A program made the translations under genes and the position numbers. Below, in pieces: positions 53,562 to 64,000 of a DNA stretch of 64,000 bases; position 1 is the first letter of the stretch; every line of letters starts with the position of its first letter. Below the pieces are notes generated by a model that made no database searches, had not been told where the DNA came from, and saw nothing but the letters and a program-made list of their open reading frames with translations. This DNA comes from Actinocatenispora sera (GTDB lineage Bacteria; Actinomycetota; Actinomycetes; Mycobacteriales; Micromonosporaceae), in contig NZ_AP023354.1 in NCBI RefSeq assembly GCF_018324685.1, positions 4,960,001 through 5,024,000 of the forward strand. Direction: 5' to 3'.

Positions 53562-53770
53562 CTGCCTTTCGTACCACCGCGGCCCGGTCGCGGACGGCCA
53601 AACGGCGTATCGCCCGACCGGGTTCCCACCGTCCACAGCGGACCGGCAAGCCCGAACGGACCAATCACGCACACCGGTTGACAGCGAACCATGTACTGCG
53701 CGAACATGCTGCAAAATCCGCATCACGGCGCAGCTGTGCGCACCAGATGCGAATGGCGACGGGAGGCCGC
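53562..53770. promoter_or_regulatory. Divergent DoxX/GH20 promoter region
   Basis: 209 bp. A perfect TTGACA at 53678-53683 lies on the plus strand in a relatively A/T-rich stretch; the fitting -10 box is weak (around 53701-53707). This is the likely promoter of the GH20 gene. I looked for a DasR operator, expected for chitin genes in streptomycetes, and did not find one. GGGAGG at 53761-53766 is the ribosome binding site. Confidence 0.5.
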
Positions 53771-55789
53771 ATGTCCCGCTGGTCCGCTCTCGGTGCCGTC
53801 GCTGCGGCGACGGTACTGCTCACCCCGCTGTTGCCGGCACTCGCCGCACCGGCGGCCGGCAGTCCCGCCGAACCGGCCGGCGCCGGCGGTACCACCACCG
53901 GGAACGCCGCTCCGGTCACCGTGCCGGCGCTGCGGTCCTGGCGCGGCGGCAGCGGGCGGTGGCGCTGGACCGACCGCAGCCGGATCGTGCTCGCGCCGGG
54001 TACCGCACCGCGGCTGCGCGACACCGCGACCACGCTGGCCGGCGAACTCGCCGAGGCGACCGGGCACCGTCCGGTCGTGGTCGGCGGGCCGGCCCGCACC
54101 GGCGACGTGGTACTCGCGCTGACGGGCGCGGACGCCACCGTCGGCGACCAGGGGTACCGGATGACGGTCGGCTCGGCGCTGCGGATCGCGGCGCCGAGCG
54201 TCACCGGCGACTTCTACGGCACCCGTACCGTGCTACAGGCGATGCGCACCAGCGCGGACCGGCGCAGCGTGCCCCGCGGAACCGCGGTCGACTCGCCGAG
54301 CGTCGGCACCCGCGGCGAGATGATCGACGTGGGCCGCAAGTACTACCCGGTCGGCTACCTGAAGCAGCAGATCCGGCAGCTCGCCTGGTACAAGGAGAAC
54401 ACGCTGCACCTGCACCTGTCGGACTGGCGCGGGTTCCGGCTGCGGCTGCCGCAGTACCCGGGCCTCGCCTCCGACGAGGCCTACAGCGTGGCCGACGTGC
54501 GGGAGCTGACCGCCTACGCCCGGCGCTACCACGTCACGATCATCCCGGAGATCGACCTGCCCGGGCACGCCACGGCGATCAGCGCGTACCGGCCCGACCT
54601 CGCGTTCACCTGCCCGTCGATGTCACGGCCGGACCGGTGGACCGGATCGGACACCGACGGCTGGACCCTGGATGTCACCAAGCCGGAGACGGTCGCGTTC
54701 CTGCGCGGGCTGGTGCAGGCGGTCGGTGCCCTGTTCCCCGGCCCGTACCTGAGCATCGGCGGCGACGAGCTGCCGGGCACGGCGAACCAGAACGACTGCC
54801 CGGAACTGGTCGACTACCAGCACCGGATGGGCTTCGCGTACCCGGGCGACGTGTTCGTGCACTTCATCGACCAGCTCGACGAGACGGTACGGGCGATGCA
54901 CAAGTCGACGGTCGTCTGGCAGTGGTGGGACTACCAGCAAACGGTGAGCATCGTGCCGAACCACGACGTGATCGTGGACGAGTGGTTGAGCGAGCCGACC
55001 GGTCGCGCGCAGCAGGGCTACCGCACCATCGGCACCCGCGAGTCGACGCTCTACGTCAGTCCTGGGTTCGGCACCCATCCGGGCCAGTACGGCTACTTCG
55101 ATCCGCGCAGCGTCTACCGCGACTACCCGTTCACCGCGGCGGACAACATCCTCGGCTACCAGATCTCGCGCTGGTCGGACAACGCCGAGGGCCAGCCGGT
55201 GTCCTGGTTCGACTTCTGGGCCCGGCGGCCGCTCGCCGTGGTCGCCGACCGCACCTGGGCCGCGCCGACCGGCGGCGACGTGCGCGCCTTCTTCGACCGG
55301 TACGACCGGGTCGGGGACGCCGACGTGACCCGCACCGACCTGGCCGCGAACCCGGGCATGCTGTCGTCGGGCGGGTGGCAGGCGAGCGCGACGAGCGCGG
55401 AGACCGGCGCCGAGGACGGGGGCGCGGCCAACGCCGTGGACAACGACCCGTACACCATCTGGCACTCCGACTACAGCGACGGCACGCCGAGCCTGCCCCA
55501 GCGGTTGACGATCGACACCGGTGCGGCGCAACCGATCTCCGGGTTCCGGTACCTGCCCCGGCAGGACGGCGGGGTCAACGGCCGGGTCGCCGGCTACCGG
55601 CTGCTCACCTCGACCGACGGCACCCACTGGACGGTGGCGAGCAGCGGTACGTTGCCGGACTCGCCGACCGAGACCGTGGTGTCGTTCGCGCCGACCACCG
55701 CCCGCTACGTGGCCCTGGACGTGCAGTCCGAACACGGGCCGAACGACCGGTACGCCTCGGTCGCCGAGCTGGACCTGGTCCGCGGCTGA
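53771..55789 (+). CDS. Secreted GH20 beta-N-acetylhexosaminidase with C-terminal CBM
   Basis: 672 residues. A Sec signal peptide (A-L-G-A-V-A-A-A-T-V-L-L-T-P-L) ends near residue 27. A GH20b beta domain (~50-170) is followed by the GH20 barrel with H-L-H-L-S-D-W-R-G, I-P-E-I-D-L-P-G-H and the catalytic pair Asp332-Glu333 in G-G-D-E-L-P-G. Residues ~535-672 form an F5/8-type (CBM32) jelly roll. It releases terminal GlcNAc or GalNAc from chitin-derived or wall-derived oligosaccharides outside the cell. ATG at 53771 has GGGAGG upstream. A hairpin-rich gap separates it from the hydrolase gene downstream. Confidence 0.93.
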   Translation: MSRWSALGAVAAATVLLTPLLPALAAPAAGSPAEPAGAGGTTTGNAAPVTVPALRSWRGGSGRWRWTDRSRIVLAPGTAPRLRDTATTLAGELAEATGHRPVVVGGPARTGDVVLALTGADATVGDQGYRMTVGSALRIAAPSVTGDFYGTRTVLQAMRTSADRRSVPRGTAVDSPSVGTRGEMIDVGRKYYPVGYLKQQIRQLAWYKENTLHLHLSDWRGFRLRLPQYPGLASDEAYSVADVRELTAYARRYHVTIIPEIDLPGHATAISAYRPDLAFTCPSMSRPDRWTGSDTDGWTLDVTKPETVAFLRGLVQAVGALFPGPYLSIGGDELPGTANQNDCPELVDYQHRMGFAYPGDVFVHFIDQLDETVRAMHKSTVVWQWWDYQQTVSIVPNHDVIVDEWLSEPTGRAQQGYRTIGTRESTLYVSPGFGTHPGQYGYFDPRSVYRDYPFTAADNILGYQISRWSDNAEGQPVSWFDFWARRPLAVVADRTWAAPTGGDVRAFFDRYDRVGDADVTRTDLAANPGMLSSGGWQASATSAETGAEDGGAANAVDNDPYTIWHSDYSDGTPSLPQRLTIDTGAAQPISGFRYLPRQDGGVNGRVAGYRLLTSTDGTHWTVASSGTLPDSPTETVVSFAPTTARYVALDVQSEHGPNDRYASVAELDLVRG

Positions 55790-55804
55790 CCGGTCGGCGC
55801 CTCG

Positions 55805-55890
55805 CCCGCCGGCGACGGTGTGCGACCGGTCACCGGCGGGAGTACCGGGCTTCCCAAACGCCTCTGTTGGTCCGACGGAGACGTTCGGGA
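55805..55890 (+). terminator. Two hairpins between the GH20 and hydrolase genes
   Basis: CCCGCCGG (55805-55812) pairs with CCGGCGGG (55833-55840). A second stem, 55852-55864 with 55878-55890, has two mismatches in 13 bp. The second ends at the hydrolase gene's GGGAGGGG ribosome binding site, so it may also influence translation. Confidence 0.5.
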
Positions 55891-55901
55891 GGGGATGCAC
55901 G

Positions 55902-57179
55902 ATGCGCAGAAGGACGATGCTCGGGCTGGCGGCGGCCGTCGGTGCGGCGGCGGCGACCCCGGCACTGCTGAGCGCCGGCGCGGCGGAGGCGGCGCACCGA
56001 CCGGTGCGGGAGCAGTACGGATCGGTGGGCGGGGGCCAGCATCCGGTGCACGTCCTGCGGGTCGGCGCGCCTGCCGCCCGCCAGGTGCTGGTGCTGGTGG
56101 CCGGGCAGTTCGGGGCGGCCGGCAGCCTGCGCGTGCTGGCCCGGGAGCTGGCCGGCCGGCTGCCCGGTACCCAGGTGTGGGCGGTCGACCGCCGGGAGAC
56201 GAACCTCGCCGACCTGTCCGAGCTGCGCGGCGGCGACCCGGACCGGGCCGCGGACCGGTACCTGAACGGCCGGTACCGGTCGGTGCGGCCGGCGAGCGCG
56301 CCGTACGTCGCCGAGTGGGGCCTGGCCACCGCGCTGTGCGACCTGCGGCGGGTGGTGCGCGCCGCCGGCACCGGCGGCCGGCGGGTCGTGCTCGGCGGCC
56401 ATTCCTGGGGCGCCACCACGGCACTGGCCTACGCGGCGTGGGACTTCGCCGGCCAGCCCGGGCACCGCCACCTCGCGGGGCTGGTGCTGATCGACGGCGG
56501 GGTGCACGACGCGTTCGCCGGCGAGGGCGACGTGTACCGGGTGACGCCGGAGCAGGCCCGGGCCGGGCTCGCCGACATCGCCGCCGGCGCCGTGTTCGAC
56601 CCGTCGCTGACGCTGGGCCGCACCGAAACCTACGCGATCCTGCAGGTACTCGCCGGCCGGTACGCGCTCGCCGCACCGGACGCGCCGTCCACCCTGGCCG
56701 AGCGGCTGCCGGTACCGCTGCGGCCGCCGGGGCCGGTCAGCAACACCGGGCTGCTGCGGTCGGAGTACGTCGACGCGCCGCTGGTGCCGGATCTGAGCGT
56801 GAACCCGGCGTACACGTCGATCGAGACGGTGGCGGGCACCCTGGCGGTGGTGCGGCCCGGCGCGTTCGAGTGGTACTGGCCGCAGCGGTTGACGCTCGAC
56901 CTGTCCGCGGCGGATCCGTTCGCGCGCACCGCGACGACCGAGCTGCTCGGCCTGCGGCTGTGGCACCCGACGACGATCGACGTGCCGCTCTACTCGTTCC
57001 AGAGCGGGCTCACCCACGGCACCGCGAACGCGGCGGCCCGCTGGGTCGTCGCGCACTCCCGGATCCCGTCGGCCAGCTACGACGGGGACGAGGCGATGAC
57101 CCACCTGGACGCACTGTGGGCCGGCCGCAACCCGATGCTTGACACCCTCGTCCCGTTCCTGCGCCGGCTCGAGCACTGA
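55902..57179 (+). CDS. Exported alpha/beta hydrolase
   Basis: 425 residues. The N-terminus (M-R-R-R-T-M-L-G-L-A-A-A-V-G) is a Tat-like signal ending near A-E-A-A. The hydrolase fold has the nucleophile elbow G-G-H-S-W-G near residue 167, preceded by the typical strand R-R-V-V-L-G. A large insert of about 120 residues between the elbow and the C-terminal His region could be a lid. Substrate unknown; esterase or lipase activity is likely. The ATG at 55902 has GGGAGGGG upstream. It converges with the FMN oxidase gene across 49 bp. Confidence 0.85.
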   Translation: MRRRTMLGLAAAVGAAAATPALLSAGAAEAAHRPVREQYGSVGGGQHPVHVLRVGAPAARQVLVLVAGQFGAAGSLRVLARELAGRLPGTQVWAVDRRETNLADLSELRGGDPDRAADRYLNGRYRSVRPASAPYVAEWGLATALCDLRRVVRAAGTGGRRVVLGGHSWGATTALAYAAWDFAGQPGHRHLAGLVLIDGGVHDAFAGEGDVYRVTPEQARAGLADIAAGAVFDPSLTLGRTETYAILQVLAGRYALAAPDAPSTLAERLPVPLRPPGPVSNTGLLRSEYVDAPLVPDLSVNPAYTSIETVAGTLAVVRPGAFEWYWPQRLTLDLSAADPFARTATTELLGLRLWHPTTIDVPLYSFQSGLTHGTANAAARWVVAHSRIPSASYDGDEAMTHLDALWAGRNPMLDTLVPFLRRLEH

Positions 57180-57228
57180 CCGGCAGCGGGGCGAGCGCCC
57201 ACCGTCCGCCGAGGGCGCGGTGGAGATC

Positions 57229-58266
57229 TCAGCTGGCCGGGGTGACGAGGTCGGCGGTGATGTCGGCGAGGGTGGGGCAGCCGGCGAGGGTCATGGTCTC
57301 GCGCAGTTCGGCGGTGAGGGTGTCGAGCACGGTGGTGACGCCGGCGGCGCCGGCGGCGGCGAGACCCCACAGGTACGGCCGGCCGATCAGGACCGCGGCG
57401 GCGCCGAGCGCGAGCGCCCGGAACACCGCACCACCGGTCCGGATCCCGCCGTCGACCAGCACCGGGACGTCGATCGCCGCGGCCACCTCGGCCAGCGCGA
57501 CCGCGGTCGGTACGGCGCCGTCGAGCTGCCGGCCGCCGTGGTTGGAGACGATCACGCTGTCCGCACCGTACTCGACCGCGCGGAGCGCGTCGTCGGCCCG
57601 CAGCACGCCCTTGACCGTCAGCGGCAGGCCGAGCTCGGTCAGCCGGGCCAGGTCGGTCCAGGTGAGCGTGCGGTCCCACCGGCTCGCGACGTGCGCCCGG
57701 GTGGAGCCGTCGCCGAGATGGGTGGTGACCGCGGCGCCGGGTGGCAGCGGACCGAGGGTGCCGTGCCGGCGGGAGCGTGGCCGGGTCGCCTCGATCGGGC
57801 GGTCCAGGGTGAGCACGATCCGCTCGTACCCGGCGGCGGCCGCGTTGCCGACGACCCGGTGGGTGTGCGCGCGGTCCTCGCTGACGTACAGCTGCAGCCA
57901 GCGGCGGCCCGGTCCGGTCAGGTCGTGCAGGTCGGTGGTGGCGCTGGTGGCGAGGCAGTACACCGTACCGGCGGCGGCCGCCGCGGCCGCCGCGGCGGTC
58001 TCGCCGTCCGGGTGCAGGGCGCGCTGCCGACCGGCCGGGCCGAGCAGCACCGGGGTGGAGACCGGGCCGTCCAGCAGGGTGCCGGTCGTGTCGACGGTGC
58101 CGACGCCGACCATCATCCGGGGCCGCAGCCACCAGCGGTCCCAGGCGGCCTCGTTGCCGGTCACGGTGGTCTCGCGGCCGGCGCCGGCGGCCAGGAAATC
58201 GCGCGTGGCGGGCGGCAGCAGCCGCTCGGCGCGGTCCCGCAGTTCGGCGATGCTGGCGTCAGGCAT
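57229..58266 (-). CDS. FMN-dependent alpha-hydroxy acid oxidase/dehydrogenase
   Basis: 345 residues, the barrel of the lactate oxidase/glycolate oxidase family. The catalytic His is in S-N-H-G-G-R-Q-L-D-G, the FMN phosphate site in D-G-G-I-R-T-G, and the FMN-contact Lys in V-K-G-V. G-R-P-Y-L-W-G-L-A closes the barrel. It would oxidise an L-2-hydroxy acid to the 2-oxoacid in the cytoplasm. No membrane segment is seen, which argues for a soluble oxidase. It lies 71 bp past the end of the beta-galactosidase gene, on the same strand. Confidence 0.9.
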   Translation of the reverse strand: MPDASIAELRDRAERLLPPATRDFLAAGAGRETTVTGNEAAWDRWWLRPRMMVGVGTVDTTGTLLDGPVSTPVLLGPAGRQRALHPDGETAAAAAAAAAGTVYCLATSATTDLHDLTGPGRRWLQLYVSEDRAHTHRVVGNAAAAGYERIVLTLDRPIEATRPRSRRHGTLGPLPPGAAVTTHLGDGSTRAHVASRWDRTLTWTDLARLTELGLPLTVKGVLRADDALRAVEYGADSVIVSNHGGRQLDGAVPTAVALAEVAAAIDVPVLVDGGIRTGGAVFRALALGAAAVLIGRPYLWGLAAAGAAGVTTVLDTLTAELRETMTLAGCPTLADITADLVTPAS

Positions 58267-58337
58267 GCCGCTAGCATAACGCCCGTACTGCTAGAAGCGG
58301 ACCGGGGCGCACCCGGCCCGCCCCCGACACCGGGTGG

Positions 58338-62379
<4,042 letters not shown>

Positions 62380-62429
62380 GACCGCGGTCCCGCGCACCGA
62401 CATGCGGCGCGGCCCCAACGATCCAGGGG

Positions 62430-62452
62430 CCGACCGGTGGCACACCGGTCGG
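62430..62452. terminator. Bidirectional hairpin between convergent genes
   Basis: CCGACCGGTG (62430-62439) pairs perfectly with CACCGGTCGG (62443-62452) around a GCA loop, between the LD-carboxypeptidase and PBP genes. Confidence 0.75.
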
Positions 62453-62491
62453 GCTACCGCGGCGACGAGGCCGCCGGTGCCTGCGGAGCCG

Positions 62492-64000
62492 TCAGTCGCC
62501 GGTGAGCCTGGCCGGTGGGGCGGGCAGTTCGGTCGAGGTGGTGCCCCGCAGGGCGGTACGCATGGTCTGCGCCACCGCCCGGTCGACCGCGGCGGACACG
62601 CCGGAGCCGACGTAGTCGGACGGGTCGGACGGGTTCGCGGCGATGCCGGCGGCCGCGATCTGCGGGGTGAACCCGACGAACGTCTCCGTGGCGTTGTTCT
62701 CCGAGGAGCCGGTCTTGCCGCCGACCGAGCGGCCGGACAGGATGCTGCCCACCTCGGTCGCGGTACCGCCGTCGCAGTGGCCGCCGGCCGCCTGCTGGCC
62801 GACCGGGCAGCGCGCCGCGTCGGCCGCGGCCGCGGCGACCCCCTTGCTCACCGCCCGGTGGCAGTCCGGTCCACCGGCGGAGACCCTGTCGCCGTGCGCG
62901 TCGGTGATCGAGACGATCGGCGTCGGCGCGCAGTACTTCCCCTGCGCGGCAACGGTCGCGTACGCGTTGGCCAGGTCCAGCGGGGTGGTGTCCGCGACGC
63001 CGAGGGTGAACGAGCCCCACGAGTCGGCCTCGTGCGCGGCCCGCTGGGCGTCGGAGTCGGCGCGGAAGGTGATGCCGAGCTTCTTCGCCATCGCCACCGC
63101 CTTGTCGGCCCCGATCTGTTCCTCCAGCCAGACGAAGTAGGTGTTGACCGACCGGCCGAAGCCGGTCCACATGGTGCGGTAGCCGTCCATCCAGGACGGG
63201 TTGTCGTTGCCCGGGCAGTAGTAGCCGCCGCAGCTCGCCGGCCCCGAGTCCGGCCACTTCGTCTGCAGCCGGCCGGGCGCGTCGAACCCGGTGGACAGCG
63301 GCTTGCCCGCGCTCAGCGCCGCCAGCATGGTGAACATCTTGAACGTCGACCCGGCCTGGTACCCGTCGACGCCACCGCCGCCGGCGATCAGCTGCGCCGT
63401 GGTGTTCGGGTACCCGTTCTGGCCGTCCGGGTTCTTCGCCAGGCTGAAGTGCCGGTTGACCGCGAGCGCGCTGACCTTCCCGGTACCGGGCTGCACGACC
63501 GCGATCGGCAGCGCGCGGGCGTTGTCGTAGTCGTACACCGACAGCGACTGGTCCAGCGCCTCGCGCTGGGTGTCTGGGTCCAGCGAGGTGACGATCTTGT
63601 ACCCGCCCTGCCGGAGCGCCTGCTCGCGCTGGGCGACGGTCCGGCCGAACGCGGGCTGCGCGTCCCACCACTGCTTGACGTAGTCGCAGAAGAACCCCCA
63701 GTCGTTGTGGTTCGCCGGCACCGACACGCAGTCGTTCGGCGTGGCACTGGGGTTCAGCGCGAGCGGCGACGCCTTCGCCTTCCGCGCCTGGCCGCGGGTG
63801 ATGTCGCCGGCCTTGGCCATCGAGTCGAGCACGTAGCTGCGACGTTGCAGCGCGGCCTTGCGGTCGCCGGTGACCGGGTTGTCGGCGTCGGGCGACTGCA
63901 CCAGCCCGGCGAGCAGCGCCGCCTGCCGCAGCGTGAGCCGGTTCGGCGGTACCGAGAAGTAGGTGCGGCTGGCCGCGTAGATGCCGTACGCGCCGTGGCC
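62492..64000 (-). CDS. Class A penicillin-binding protein (C-terminal 502 residues)
   Basis: The gene continues beyond the window; 502 codons are visible. The first visible part (G-H-G-A-Y-G-I-Y-A-A-S-R-T-Y-F) is the end of a GT51 transglycosylase domain. The transpeptidase domain carries S-T-F-K, S-V-N and K-T-G-S-S. The enzyme polymerises and crosslinks peptidoglycan on the outer face of the membrane. A Cys pair in S-C-G-G-Y-Y-C and further Cys residues could form disulfides. The C-terminal tail ends shortly after the transpeptidase fold, without a PASTA domain. Confidence 0.93.
   Translation of the reverse strand, partial: GHGAYGIYAASRTYFSVPPNRLTLRQAALLAGLVQSPDADNPVTGDRKAALQRRSYVLDSMAKAGDITRGQARKAKASPLALNPSATPNDCVSVPANHNDWGFFCDYVKQWWDAQPAFGRTVAQREQALRQGGYKIVTSLDPDTQREALDQSLSVYDYDNARALPIAVVQPGTGKVSALAVNRHFSLAKNPDGQNGYPNTTAQLIAGGGGVDGYQAGSTFKMFTMLAALSAGKPLSTGFDAPGRLQTKWPDSGPASCGGYYCPGNDNPSWMDGYRTMWTGFGRSVNTYFVWLEEQIGADKAVAMAKKLGITFRADSDAQRAAHEADSWGSFTLGVADTTPLDLANAYATVAAQGKYCAPTPIVSITDAHGDRVSAGGPDCHRAVSKGVAAAAADAARCPVGQQAAGGHCDGGTATEVGSILSGRSVGGKTGSSENNATETFVGFTPQIAAAGIAANPSDPSDYVGSGVSAAVDRAVAQTMRTALRGTTSTELPAPPARLTGD

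Noticed and set aside
53562-53770. DasR operator before the GH20 gene
   Set aside because: No sequence close to the ACTGGTCTAGACCAGT-type consensus is present.

Overview
The window is about 64 kb of very GC-rich, densely coding DNA with GTG/TTG starts, purine-rich ribosome binding sites, many 4-8 bp stop/start overlaps and actinobacterial families (DUF1707, polyphosphate glucokinase, ScfR/RamB-type regulator, HspR-type operator). It reads as chromosomal DNA of a filamentous actinomycete, probably close to Micromonosporaceae; that placement is an inference from style and not proven. I saw no rRNA, tRNA, CRISPR, integrase or transposase.

Layout. 1-6.6 kb: end of a universal stress protein, a DUF1707 protein, an EamA exporter, a ClC channel with CBS domains, a one-carbon pair (cyclohydrolase-like FTCD protein plus an unusual FolD) and an MFS carrier. 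6.8-17.9 kb: GH38 alpha-mannosidase, divergent from a large membrane protein with a glycoside-hydrolase-like ectodomain; a secreted protein of unknown function; a ROK kinase divergent from an NlpC/P60 wall hydrolase; a YjbR-like protein. 17.9-25.3 kb: a minus-strand operon of four large genes plus one tiny ORF (EPSP-synthase-like/acyl-CoA-ligase fusion, acyl-CoA dehydrogenase, FabL/ChcA-like SDR, dienoyl-CoA-reductase-like flavoprotein). It matches the shikimate-to-cyclohexanecarboxyl-CoA (CHC-CoA) cassettes of the ansatrienin and phoslactomycin clusters. 25.6-28.7 kb: a RamB-like regulator divergent from isocitrate lyase.

28.8-37.5 kb: polyphosphate glucokinase, a DUF3307-like membrane protein, a secreted phospholipase C-type phosphoesterase, EfeB and EfeO of the ferrous-iron/heme system (no EfeU nearby) and a large Tat-exported FAD protein. 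37.6-41.2 kb: a translationally coupled glucarate operon (KDG dehydratase, glucarate dehydratase, unknown alanine-rich protein) behind two operator-like palindromes. 41.3-50.4 kb: two-component system, deaminase, aminopropyltransferase-like protein, SpoU methyltransferase, GGDEF-EAL protein, 2-hydroxyacid dehydrogenase and thioredoxin. 50.6-53 kb: Lon protease behind HspR- and ClgR-like sites. 53.1-64 kb: DoxX, GH20 hexosaminidase, alpha/beta hydrolase, FMN 2-hydroxyacid oxidase, GH2 beta-galactosidase, LD-carboxypeptidase and a class A penicillin-binding protein cut by the window end.

The content suggests a saprophyte that degrades oligosaccharides and sugar acids and remodels its own wall. 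The items I would look at first are the CHC-CoA cassette, with its altered EPSP-synthase active site and 26-codon linking ORF; a FolD that lacks the cyclohydrolase lysine and is coupled to a separate cyclohydrolase-like protein; and two copies of a 60-bp inverted-repeat element, one of which supplies the FolD stop codon.
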